Shown: positions 54,424-62,685 of the stretch, one piece after another | Layout of the letters: the number at the start of each line of letters is the position of its first letter | Position numbering within the stretch: the first letter of the stretch is position 1 | Origin: Capnocytophaga sp. oral taxon 878 | GTDB taxonomy: Bacteria; Bacteroidota; Bacteroidia; Flavobacteriales; Flavobacteriaceae | DNA length: 64,000 nucleotides | Reading direction: 5' to 3' | NCBI RefSeq assembly: GCF_002999135.1 | Contig: NZ_CP027229.1 | Location: forward strand, 2,393,501 to 2,457,500 | Made by a program: the position numbers and the translations under genes | The notes under the pieces: generated by a model | What the model was told of the DNA's origin: nothing | The model's database searches: none | What the model saw: only the letters and a program-made list of their open reading frames with translations

Positions 54424-55386
54424 ATGAAAAAGAATGCTTTTTTGATACTGCTGGTGGGGATGGTGCTGCTGGGGTATGTGTTGCCTTATAGGGAGGAGTA
54501 CAATGCTTATTTTAACTTGGGGACGTTTATAGACTGGGGGATAGTGCTTATTTTTCTTCTGTATGGGCTGAAGCTGAACTTGCGTGAGGTGGTGAATGAT
54601 ATTAAGAACTGGAAGTTGCACCTCTTGGTACAGCTTGCGACCTTTGTGTTATTTCCTTTGCTAGTGCTTTTGTTCTACCCTCTTGCACGGGGTACTGCCT
54701 TTGGGGTATTATGGCTTTCGGTTTATTTTTTGGCGTGTTTGCCTTCGACGGTATCCTCATCGGTGGTGATGGTATCGATAGCGAAGGGGAATGTGCCTTC
54801 GGCTATATTTAATGCTTCGATTTCGGGGCTTATAGGTATTTTGGCTACGCCTATGCTGATGCAGCCTTTTTTGGAGGGTAATGCTGCTGGAGGGGCGAGT
54901 CAAGGGACTGTTATACAGCAGCTGTTGCTGAAGGTGCTGTTGCCTATAGTGCTAGGCTTGGCGCTGAATAGGTTTTGTAGAGGGTTTATTGAGCGTTATG
55001 GCAAGCTGATAGGGAAGTTTGACAGGCTTATTATTTTGCTTATAGTGTATGAAAGTTTTTCGGCGGCTTTTGTGAATAAGGTTTTTGGCAGTGTGCCGCT
55101 TATTACTTTTGTGATTATTGCGGGGGCTGTGGTGGGATTGTTTTTTGTGGTGTATGAGGTGCTGCGGTGGGCATCGGGGAGGCTTGGTTTTAACAGGAAC
55201 GATACGATAACGGCTACTTTTTGTGGTTCGAAAAAATCATTGGTGCATGGTAGTTTGTTTATGATGGTGCTAGGGATACCGAGTGAGAATAAGGTGATGT
55301 TCTTGTTGCCGATTATGTTGTACCATAGTTTTCAGTTGTTTTATGTGAGTTGGCTTGCTAATAGGCTTGCTGGGAGTAGGAGATAG
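54424..55386 (+). CDS. Bile acid:sodium symporter family (YocS/SBF-like) transporter
   Basis: 320 residues from the ATG at 54424 (-7 box TATCTTTGC at 54386-54394). Nine or ten membrane segments; LACLPSTVSSSVVMVSIAKGN and TATFCGSKKSLVHGSLF are the SBF-like signature (PF13593 type). Substrate unknown; bacterial members carry organic anions. The last codons and TAG stop (AGT AGG AGA TAG) are themselves the first unit of repeat copy 6. Confidence 0.88.
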   Translation: MKKNAFLILLVGMVLLGYVLPYREEYNAYFNLGTFIDWGIVLIFLLYGLKLNLREVVNDIKNWKLHLLVQLATFVLFPLLVLLFYPLARGTAFGVLWLSVYFLACLPSTVSSSVVMVSIAKGNVPSAIFNASISGLIGILATPMLMQPFLEGNAAGGASQGTVIQQLLLKVLLPIVLGLALNRFCRGFIERYGKLIGKFDRLIILLIVYESFSAAFVNKVFGSVPLITFVIIAGAVVGLFFVVYEVLRWASGRLGFNRNDTITATFCGSKKSLVHGSLFMMVLGIPSENKVMFLLPIMLYHSFQLFYVSWLANRLAGSRR

Positions 55387-55800
55387 GAGATAGGGGTAGG
55401 AGATAGGGGGTAGGAGTTAGGAGATAGGAGATAGAAGAGGTGAGAATTAGTAGTTGAGAAAAATAGGGGGAAAATGGGGAAAGAGTGAGAATAATGTAAG
55501 GATTGGGGGATTTGGTTGCGGATTTGGCAAAAGGAAAGTTTAGGTACGGAAGGGTTGATTATCAGGGGTGTAACGCTTATAGTTCGTTTACAGTTCGTTT
55601 ATCCTTCGTTATTCGTTCGTTTAAAGTAGGTAAGAGATAAAAGATAAGAGGTAGGAGGGTGGGGGCGGAAAAGGCTGATTATTAGGGAAGAGGGGTTAGG
55701 AGATAGGGGATAGTGTAGGGGTAGGTGATTTTTGCATTATTCGCAATTTAGGGGAATAGGAGGTAGGGGATAGGAAATAGATGGTGAGGCTGAAGGGATG
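55375..55800 (+). repeat. Intergenic G-rich element, copy 6
   Basis: Runs from the stop codon of the symporter to the promoter of the WG gene. The array is at 55583-55626; 206 bp separate it from the TTG at 55833. It contains TTTTTGCATTATTCGCAAT. The reverse frame at 55696-56154 is spurious. Confidence 0.9.
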
Positions 55801-55832
55801 GTGGATTTGGGGTAAAGACAGGGTAGTGTATG

Positions 55833-55863
55833 TTGCTAATTTGTTAAATTTTTGTACTTTTGC
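55833..55863 (+). promoter_or_regulatory. Promoter of the WG-dut-envC operon
   Basis: TTG (55833-55835), 19 nt, TACTTTTGC (55855-55863), 27 nt before the ATG. Confidence 0.8.
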
Positions 55864-55890
55864 ACCCGATAATAAAAAAGAAGAAAACTT

Positions 55891-56988
55891 ATGGATACAA
55901 TGCAAGAAACATGGCGCAGTAGATATGAAGAGTCGCAAATGTTCACTACTGATGGCCTTGCTGCGGCTAAGCGCAATGGCAAATGGGGTTTTGTAAATAG
56001 GAATGGGAAAGAAATATGTCAGTTTAAATATGATAGTGTGTTGCCTTTTATAGGAGGGGAGGCGCTTGTGCAAGTTGGTAAGTTTTGGGGCGCGATGAGT
56101 ACATCGGGCAAGGAAATAGTGCCTGTGTACTATGATGAAATTTTCTACTTTCACGATGGATTGGCAAAGGTGAAGAAGGATGGAAAGTTTGGTTATGTGA
56201 ACCGCAAAGGAGCGCTGGCCATACCACTGATGTATGAGAATGGGGAGAACTTTTCATCACTTACAGCAAGTGTTACCCTTGGGGGGAAAGCAGGGATAAT
56301 TAATACCAAAGGGAAGGTTATAATTCCGTTTGAATATGATGAGGCAGCCTCGTTTAGTGGGGGTATAGCTGCGGTGAAAAGGGATGACCTGTGGGGTTTT
56401 ATAAACAAGAAAAACGAGCTTGTAATACCTTATCAATACGAGGGAGTGGATTGGAATTTTGATGGGGTAGCCAAGGTGAAGAGCCAAGGTTTTTGGGGGA
56501 TAATCACTAATGAAGGCAAAGAAGTGGTGCCGCCCTTATACGACGATGTACTTCCTTTTGAAAGTGGTTATGCTCCTGTAGAGAAGAATGGTAAATGGGG
56601 GATGGTGAATGCGCAAGGAACGCCCATTTGTGAAGCCATATATGATGATATATATCAATTTGATAAAAAAGGCATTTTGGCAGCAGTATGTAGAGATGAT
56701 AAATGGGGGTATATTAACACAGAAGGAGCTGAGGTAATACCAACAGAATACGATGAAGTAGGGGAGTTTGTGAATGGCTTTGCCGCTGTGTGCAAGAATG
56801 ACCTTTGGGGGTTTGTGAATAGAGAAGGTAAAGTAGTATTTGCCTTAGAATATGATGAGGTAGAGGATTTTCAAGATGAAAAATTTGCCTTGGCAGCTAA
56901 AGATGAAGAAGTATTTGTGCTGTTTAGCGATGGCAGGGTAGTGCCTTATAAAGAAATACAAGAGAATAACTATGAGAGTGAAAATTAA
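55891..56988 (+). CDS. Cytosolic WG-repeat protein
   Basis: 365 residues, no signal peptide, about eight WG repeats ([44 protein letters not shown] and so on). Unlike the other two WG proteins in the window it stays in the cytoplasm. First gene of a five- or six-gene operon; its 3' end overlaps dut by 17 nt. Confidence 0.85.
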   Translation: MDTMQETWRSRYEESQMFTTDGLAAAKRNGKWGFVNRNGKEICQFKYDSVLPFIGGEALVQVGKFWGAMSTSGKEIVPVYYDEIFYFHDGLAKVKKDGKFGYVNRKGALAIPLMYENGENFSSLTASVTLGGKAGIINTKGKVIIPFEYDEAASFSGGIAAVKRDDLWGFINKKNELVIPYQYEGVDWNFDGVAKVKSQGFWGIITNEGKEVVPPLYDDVLPFESGYAPVEKNGKWGMVNAQGTPICEAIYDDIYQFDKKGILAAVCRDDKWGYINTEGAEVIPTEYDEVGEFVNGFAAVCKNDLWGFVNREGKVVFALEYDEVEDFQDEKFALAAKDEEVFVLFSDGRVVPYKEIQENNYESEN

Positions 56989-57406
56989 AAACTTATCGGG
57001 AAACCCGCTGCCTGAATACCAAACACAAGGAGCGGCAGGAGTAGACCTTAGAGCGAATTTGCTAGAAGAGGCGATTACTTTAGAGCCTTTGGAACGGTGT
57101 TTGATACCTACAGGATTATATATGGAGATTGAGGAAGGCTATGAAGCACAAGTGAGGCCACGTAGTGGTATGGCAATAAAATACGGGATTACAGTGATAA
57201 ACAGTCCTGGTACTATTGACAGTGATTATAGGGGAGAGGTGAAGGTGCCAATAGTGAACCTATCGGTAGAGCCATTTACTATATCGCACGGGGAACGCAT
57301 CGCGCAAATGGTATTTGCCAAGTATGAGAAAGCGACCTTTGAACAAGTGGAAGAGTTATCGGAAACAGAGAGAGGAGCAGGAGGCTTTGGGAGTACAGGG
57401 AAGTAA
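56972..57406 (+). CDS. dut: dUTP diphosphatase
   Basis: 144 residues, trimeric dUTPase. Motifs are [48 protein letters not shown] and the C-terminal [10 protein letters not shown]. It hydrolyses dUTP to dUMP, keeping uracil out of DNA. Overlaps the WG gene and lies 7 nt before the kinase-like gene. Confidence 0.97.
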   Translation: MRVKIKNLSGNPLPEYQTQGAAGVDLRANLLEEAITLEPLERCLIPTGLYMEIEEGYEAQVRPRSGMAIKYGITVINSPGTIDSDYRGEVKVPIVNLSVEPFTISHGERIAQMVFAKYEKATFEQVEELSETERGAGGFGSTGK

Positions 57407-57413
57407 TAAAGGA

Positions 57414-58034
57414 ATGAAATATGAGTTACAAACTATCATTTGCGGAACGGGCAAAGTTGGCTATGGAGATACTATCCAAGCAGCCGCCAGTTACCTTAGA
57501 GGAAGCGAGAGAACAAGCACGCCGAGTAAAGGAGCGAAGCACTTCAAAAGTGAAGAAACAGCGCGCCTTAGCGAATGGGTAGAAGCAGAAGGGCTTTGGT
57601 ACCCTGTAGATTTTTCATTGTTTGTATCGGAAGGAGCAGAACAAAAAGTCTATTTAAATGGAGAGAAAGAAGTATTAAAGCTAAATGATGCAATTTACTA
57701 TACTTCATGGTTAGATTATTTTTATAATTTATTGCTGAATAACTATTTTTTTCCTGATACAGCGTATGAGTTAAAAGGCTTTTATAAAGATAAAGACACC
57801 CTATATGCGGTGGTGAAGCAAGATTTTATAAAGGAAGATGCACCTACTTCATTAGAAGAGGTAAGGGCATTTATGGAGCTTAATGGGTTTGAGAATATTA
57901 GAAATAATGACTATCATAATCCTGAATTAGGTATTATCTTGGAAGACCTTCACGAAGAGAAGGTTCTTACAAGGAAAGGAGCTTTATTCTTTATAGATAC
58001 AGTATTTTATATAGAACCTTCTTTTTGGAATTAA
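57414..58034 (+). CDS. Putative polyvalent-protein-kinase-like protein
   Basis: 206 residues from the ATG at 57414 (the frame is open upstream over the end of dut). It has a kinase-like order: KVYLNGEKEVLKLNDAIYY (a possible VxK strand), TAYELKGFYKDKDTLYAVVKQ, then GIILEDLHEEKVLTRKGALF followed by FID. The DLHxxN-like catalytic loop has Lys for Asn. It resembles the kinase domain of phage polyvalent proteins, which is odd beside core genes. Distant; may be inactive. Confidence 0.5.
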   Translation: MKYELQTIICGTGKVGYGDTIQAAASYLRGSERTSTPSKGAKHFKSEETARLSEWVEAEGLWYPVDFSLFVSEGAEQKVYLNGEKEVLKLNDAIYYTSWLDYFYNLLLNNYFFPDTAYELKGFYKDKDTLYAVVKQDFIKEDAPTSLEEVRAFMELNGFENIRNNDYHNPELGIILEDLHEEKVLTRKGALFFIDTVFYIEPSFWN

Positions 58035-58039
58035 GAGAT

Positions 58040-58822
58040 ATGAAGAGAATCATTTTGTTATTTGTAGTATTGCTGTTGGCAAGCTGTAAGACCAAGCAAG
58101 CAGTGGTAGAGCCTGCGGGCAAGGCAAGCATTGATAAGCATGCTAAAGAGATTATTATTCATCATTTGGAATCATCACCTACATTTAAAACCCTTAGCGG
58201 GAGTGTGCAGGTAAGTTATACCAATGGAGATAAGGAGCAGAGTATCCCTCTGACATTCCGAATGGAAAAGGATAGGGTTATATGGCTATCGGCGCCATTG
58301 GGAGTGGCTAAAGTGATGGCAACCCCTGAGAAAGCAGAATACTATAACCGCTTAGATAATTCTTTTTTTAGTGGTGATTTTAGTTACATCAGTAGTATGC
58401 TGGATATAGAAGTAGGTTTTAATGAATTACAAAATCTTCTGTTGGGGAATACTTTTTATCCTTTTTCATTTGAAAACGAGGGGATAATTACCTTGCTTAA
58501 AGAAGATAATAACTTGTACAATATACAGGTAGAAGATGAATCGCCAATACGGACTATTTATCGGTTTTTGCCAGACTCCTACCGTGTGCAAGCAACAGAG
58601 GTACGACACTTAGGTACGACACAACAAGCAATGGTTACTTATACCTATCAGCAGGTGGATAAGTTGCTTTTTCCCTTAACAGTTAAAATAAACACTACAG
58701 AAGGTGAACATAAGAGTGAGATTACTTTAGAGTTTAAAAACTTAAGTTTGGATAAAGAGTTGAGTTTTCCGTTTAAAATTCCATCAGGGATGAAAGAGAT
58801 AACCGTTAAGAAGCAAGAATGA
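58040..58822 (+). CDS. DUF4292 lipoprotein
   Basis: 260 residues from the ATG at 58040. Lipobox LLLASC. The DUF4292 pattern is SGSVQVSYTNGDKEQSIPLT, DRVIWLSAPLGVAKVMATPE, YNRLDNSFFSGDFSYIS, then a LolA/LolB-like half-barrel. These lipoproteins precede an EnvC/M23 gene in flavobacteria. The stop overlaps the next start by 4 nt (ATGA). Confidence 0.85.
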   Translation: MKRIILLFVVLLLASCKTKQAVVEPAGKASIDKHAKEIIIHHLESSPTFKTLSGSVQVSYTNGDKEQSIPLTFRMEKDRVIWLSAPLGVAKVMATPEKAEYYNRLDNSFFSGDFSYISSMLDIEVGFNELQNLLLGNTFYPFSFENEGIITLLKEDNNLYNIQVEDESPIRTIYRFLPDSYRVQATEVRHLGTTQQAMVTYTYQQVDKLLFPLTVKINTTEGEHKSEITLEFKNLSLDKELSFPFKIPSGMKEITVKKQE

Positions 58823-60078
58823 GGGTTTTATTAAAAATAGTATTTATATCATTGTTGTTGTTTCCTTGTTTGCTAACGGCACAAACAAAGCAGAAAGAGT
58901 TGGAACAGCGCAAGCGGGCATTGCTGGAACAGATAAAGCAGATGTCGGCACTGCGGCAACAACAGAGTCAGCAGCACCGCTCGACAGTACAGCAGATAGA
59001 AGCTGCTAATGAGAAAATATTGATGCGCACGCGACTGATACAGATAAACCAGCAACAGGCAAATCTTCTGACAAAAGAAATAGATGATAATGAAAAGCAG
59101 TTGCGTACTCTTAAGAAAGAGTTGGAGTTTCATAAGGAAGAGTATGCCAAGATTATAAGGCAGTCATACAAAAGTAGATCGGCAGAGAATAGGTTATTGT
59201 TTTTGCTGTCATCGGAGAGTTTTACACAAGCTTATAAACGATTGGCGTATATGAAACAATATGTGAACTATCGGAAAGAGCAGGTAGCCCTTATACAAAC
59301 GAAAACTGAGAAGATAAAGAGCCTAAATGATACTTTACTAGTTCAGCGAGATGAGAAGAACAAAGTGCTTGCCGAGCAAAGGCAAGAGCAAGCAACCTTG
59401 CAGCAAGAAAAACGTGAACTGGAACAACTGGCAACTAATATACGTACAGTAGAGCGCAGTTATGAAAGCCAAATTAGAGAGAAACAAAAACAGGCTAATG
59501 CTATAGACCGAGAAATACAACGCTTGATACGCTTGGCTATTATTGAAGCAAATAAACGTAATAGTAAAGCAAATACTAGTACAGCAGCACAACCTTCAAC
59601 TACTATTACTACTGATAGTAATACTGAGATTACTTTTGTGCTAACCCCTGAATCACGCCGAGTAGCTGATAGTTTTGAAGCTAATAAAGGCAACCTAATA
59701 TGGCCTGTAGTGAAAGGGTATAAATCACAAGGTTTTGGTGTGTATTATGACCCTGTATATCCTGAACTTCAACATTATAACAATGGAGTGACTATAGCTA
59801 CTGAAAAGGGAGCTGAAGCCCGTTGTGTGTTTGAAGGAGAAGTATCGGCTATACAATCAATACCAGGAAGTAACAAAGTAGTACAGGTACGGCATGGTAA
59901 CTATATTACTATCTACTACAACCTTACTGATGTATATGTGAAAAAAGGCGATAAAGTGAAAGCTAAAGAGGCTTTAGGAAGGATATTTACGGATAGTCAT
60001 GGTAAAACTGAAATGAAGTTCTTTTTATATAAGAATACCACAAGGCTAAACCCTGAATTTTGGATACATAAAATGTAG
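58819..60078 (+). CDS. EnvC-like murein hydrolase activator (degenerate LytM)
   Basis: 419 residues, signal peptide (MRVLLKIVFISLLLFPCLLTAQ), a long coiled coil (about 24-245) and a C-terminal LytM/M23 domain. The zinc motif is degenerate: HxxxD is replaced (HYNNGVTIAT) and the HxH near the end is YYN. As in EnvC it probably activates an amidase in cell separation rather than cutting glycan peptides itself. Cotranscribed with DUF4292. Confidence 0.85.
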   Translation: MRVLLKIVFISLLLFPCLLTAQTKQKELEQRKRALLEQIKQMSALRQQQSQQHRSTVQQIEAANEKILMRTRLIQINQQQANLLTKEIDDNEKQLRTLKKELEFHKEEYAKIIRQSYKSRSAENRLLFLLSSESFTQAYKRLAYMKQYVNYRKEQVALIQTKTEKIKSLNDTLLVQRDEKNKVLAEQRQEQATLQQEKRELEQLATNIRTVERSYESQIREKQKQANAIDREIQRLIRLAIIEANKRNSKANTSTAAQPSTTITTDSNTEITFVLTPESRRVADSFEANKGNLIWPVVKGYKSQGFGVYYDPVYPELQHYNNGVTIATEKGAEARCVFEGEVSAIQSIPGSNKVVQVRHGNYITIYYNLTDVYVKKGDKVKAKEALGRIFTDSHGKTEMKFFLYKNTTRLNPEFWIHKM

Positions 60079-60097
60079 GCCATAAATACAATTACAA

Positions 60098-61309
60098 ATG
60101 AACAGAGTTGTTATTACCGGAATGGGAATATATTCGTGCATAGGCACCACACTTGCCGAAGTACGCACATCACTATATGAAGGGAAATCAGGGATAATTT
60201 TTTCTCCTGAAAGAAAAGAATATGGTTACCGCTCGGCTCTTACAGGCTATGTGCCTACTCCTGATTTGAAAAGCCTATTAGGTAGGCGTGAGCGTATCTC
60301 GATGGGTCAAGAAAGTGAATTTGCTTATATGGCTACCCGTGAAGCTCTTGCCAATGCCTCTATTGATACTCATTATCTGCAAAAAAATGAAGTAGGAATA
60401 CTTTTTGGCAATGATAGTGTAGCCGAATCAGTAATACTTACTAATGATAAAATACGTGAGAAGAAAGATACTACTTTAGTAGGCTCAGGAGCAGTATTTC
60501 GCACAATGAATTCTACAGTAACAATGAACCTCTCAACTCTCTTTGGACTTAGAGGTGTGAATATGAGCATCAGTGCAGCTTGTGCTAGTGGCTCACATGC
60601 TGTGGGATTAGCATATTTACTCATACAAAGTGGTATGCAAGACTGTATTATTTGTGGAGGTGCTCAAGAGGTGAATAAGTATAGTATGGGTAGCTTTGAT
60701 GGCTTAGGGGTTTTCTCTATGCGTGAAGAAGCTCCTACCCAAGCTTCTCGCCCTTTTGATGCCGCTCGTGATGGCTTAGTCCCTAGCGGAGGCGCAGCAG
60801 CCTTGGTCTTAGAAAGCTATGAGTCGGCAATGCGCCGGGGGGTTACTCCCATAGCCGAGGTAGTAGGTTATGGTTTTTCTTCCAATGGGGGGCATATTTC
60901 TACTCCTAATGTAGATGGTCCTGCCCAAGCTATGGCACGTGCACTTCAAAATGCCCGCATGCAAGCTTCCGATATTGATTATATCAATGCCCATGCTACC
61001 TCCACCCCTATAGGTGATGCCAATGAGGCAAAAGCTATCCACCAAATATTTGGTAGCCAAACTCCTGTAAGTTCTACCAAAGCCCTCACAGGGCATGAGT
61101 GCTGGATGGCAGGAGCAAGTGAAATAGTATATGCTACCCTTATGATGCAACACAACTTCATAGCCCCTAATATCAACTTTGAAAATCCTGATGCAGATAG
61201 TCAAAAACTGCGCATTATAGCCGAGACTACCCAAATCTCTATCCGTGCTTTTTTAAGCAATTCTTTTGGCTTCGGAGGCACCAATTCGGCAATTATAGTT
61301 AAAAAGTAA
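60098..61309 (+). CDS. Beta-ketoacyl-ACP synthase (FabB/FabF type)
   Basis: 403 residues, thiolase fold with Cys in SAACASGSH, His in NAHATSTPIGD and His in ALTGHECWMAG, plus SNSFGFGGTNSA at the end. It performs Claisen condensation in fatty acid or related polyketide synthesis. The set is KAS I-like; a role in flexirubin-type pigments is possible but no other such gene is here. Its stop lies inside the terminator stem. Confidence 0.9.
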   Translation: MNRVVITGMGIYSCIGTTLAEVRTSLYEGKSGIIFSPERKEYGYRSALTGYVPTPDLKSLLGRRERISMGQESEFAYMATREALANASIDTHYLQKNEVGILFGNDSVAESVILTNDKIREKKDTTLVGSGAVFRTMNSTVTMNLSTLFGLRGVNMSISAACASGSHAVGLAYLLIQSGMQDCIICGGAQEVNKYSMGSFDGLGVFSMREEAPTQASRPFDAARDGLVPSGGAAALVLESYESAMRRGVTPIAEVVGYGFSSNGGHISTPNVDGPAQAMARALQNARMQASDIDYINAHATSTPIGDANEAKAIHQIFGSQTPVSSTKALTGHECWMAGASEIVYATLMMQHNFIAPNINFENPDADSQKLRIIAETTQISIRAFLSNSFGFGGTNSAIIVKK

Positions 61310-61349
61310 GAGGTAAGAAATCTTGTGATTTCTTACCTCTTACTTTTTT
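61301..61349. terminator. Bidirectional terminator overlapping a stop codon
   Basis: Arms 61301-61322 and 61327-61348 are perfect complements (22 bp, loop TTGT). The ketoacyl synthase TAA (61307-61309) lies in the left arm. It also serves purD on the other strand. Confidence 0.95.
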
Positions 61350-61392
61350 AATCATATACCAGCTATAATAAGTTTAGCTCCTTTGCCCAAAA

Positions 61393-62664
61393 CTAAAGGT
61401 CTTTTCCTATATCCCTTCTGTAGTAAGCCCCTTCAAATTTTATCTTCTCAATATTCTCGTATGAGTGTTTTAAAGCAGCTTTAAAATCCTTACCTAAAGA
61501 AGTTACAGCAAGTACCCTACCTCCAGCAGTTAGTAACTTGCCATCTTTTAGGGTAGTACCAGCATGATATACAGTACTTCCTATAGCCCTTTCAGTACCT
61601 GTAATAACCTTCCCTTTCTCATACTCCTCAGGATATCCCCCCGATACCATTACTACAGTAGTAGCACTCTGTGGGGTTACTTTCAGCTCTTGCGAAGCCA
61701 ATGTACCATTATATAGTGATTGGAATAGTGGTATCAGGTCACTTTCTATACGTGGTAATACAGCTTCTGTTTCAGGGTCTCCCATACGCACATTATATTC
61801 TATCACATAAGGCTCTCCTTCTACTTTTATAAGCCCAATAAATACAAAACCCTTATATATAATACCTTCCTTATGTAATCCCTCAATAGTAGGTTTTACG
61901 ATGCGTTCTTCTATCTTCTGCATAAAAGCTTCATCAGCAAAAGGAACTGGTGATACTGCTCCCATACCGCCGGTATTCAGTCCGGTATCTCCTTCTCCTA
62001 TGCGTTTGTAGTCTTTAGCCGTAGGTAATATTTTGTATTGCTGCCCATCGGTAAGCACAAAGCAGCTTAGTTCAATACCTTTTAGAAACTCTTCTATTAC
62101 CACCTTAGTGCTTGCTTGCCCAAATTTCTCTTCAATAAGCATCCGGCGTAATTCATCTTGGGCTTGGGTCAAATCTTCAAGAATTACCACCCCTTTACCC
62201 GCTGCCAATCCATCGGCTTTCAGTACATAAGGCGCTTTCATTGTGCTGAGGAAAGCGCACCCCTTTTCTACCGTTTCTTTAGTGAAACTTGCGTATTTAG
62301 CCGTAGGGATATTATGCCTTACCATAAACTCTTTAGCAAACTCTTTACTACCTTCTAGGGTAGCCCCTTGTTTTGAAGGTCCTATCACTTGCACGTGACT
62401 AAGTTCTTTATCGTTTGCAAAGAAATCATACACTCCTTGCACTAAGGGGTCTTCTGGCCCTACCACTACCATACTTATTTTTTTCTCAAGCACAAAGGCT
62501 TTTAGTGCTGCAAAGTCAGTAGGTGCAATAGCTACATTAGTAGCCACTGTATGAGTACCCCCGTTACCAGGAGCAATGTAAAGTGCCTCGCATAGCGGAC
62601 TTTCGTGCAGTTTTACGGCAAAAGCGTGTTCGCGTCCGCCAGAGCCTAATATCAGTATATTCAT
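61393..62664 (-). CDS. purD: Phosphoribosylamine-glycine ligase
   Basis: 423 residues, ATP-grasp. MNILILGSGGREHAFA, GPEDPLVQG, VLKADGLAAGKGVVI, NTGGMGAVSPVPF and YNVRMGDPETEAVLPRI. It makes glycinamide ribonucleotide in purine synthesis. No other pur gene is adjacent. It begins 21 nt after the stop of the WG gene on the same strand. Confidence 0.97.
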   Translation of the reverse strand: MNILILGSGGREHAFAVKLHESPLCEALYIAPGNGGTHTVATNVAIAPTDFAALKAFVLEKKISMVVVGPEDPLVQGVYDFFANDKELSHVQVIGPSKQGATLEGSKEFAKEFMVRHNIPTAKYASFTKETVEKGCAFLSTMKAPYVLKADGLAAGKGVVILEDLTQAQDELRRMLIEEKFGQASTKVVIEEFLKGIELSCFVLTDGQQYKILPTAKDYKRIGEGDTGLNTGGMGAVSPVPFADEAFMQKIEERIVKPTIEGLHKEGIIYKGFVFIGLIKVEGEPYVIEYNVRMGDPETEAVLPRIESDLIPLFQSLYNGTLASQELKVTPQSATTVVMVSGGYPEEYEKGKVITGTERAIGSTVYHAGTTLKDGKLLTAGGRVLAVTSLGKDFKAALKHSYENIEKIKFEGAYYRRDIGKDL

Positions 62665-62685
62665 TTAATCAATATTTATGATTTG

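Noticed and set aside
766..55800. The 11-mer arrays as a CRISPR array
   Set aside because: Units are adjacent with no spacers, and there are no cas genes.
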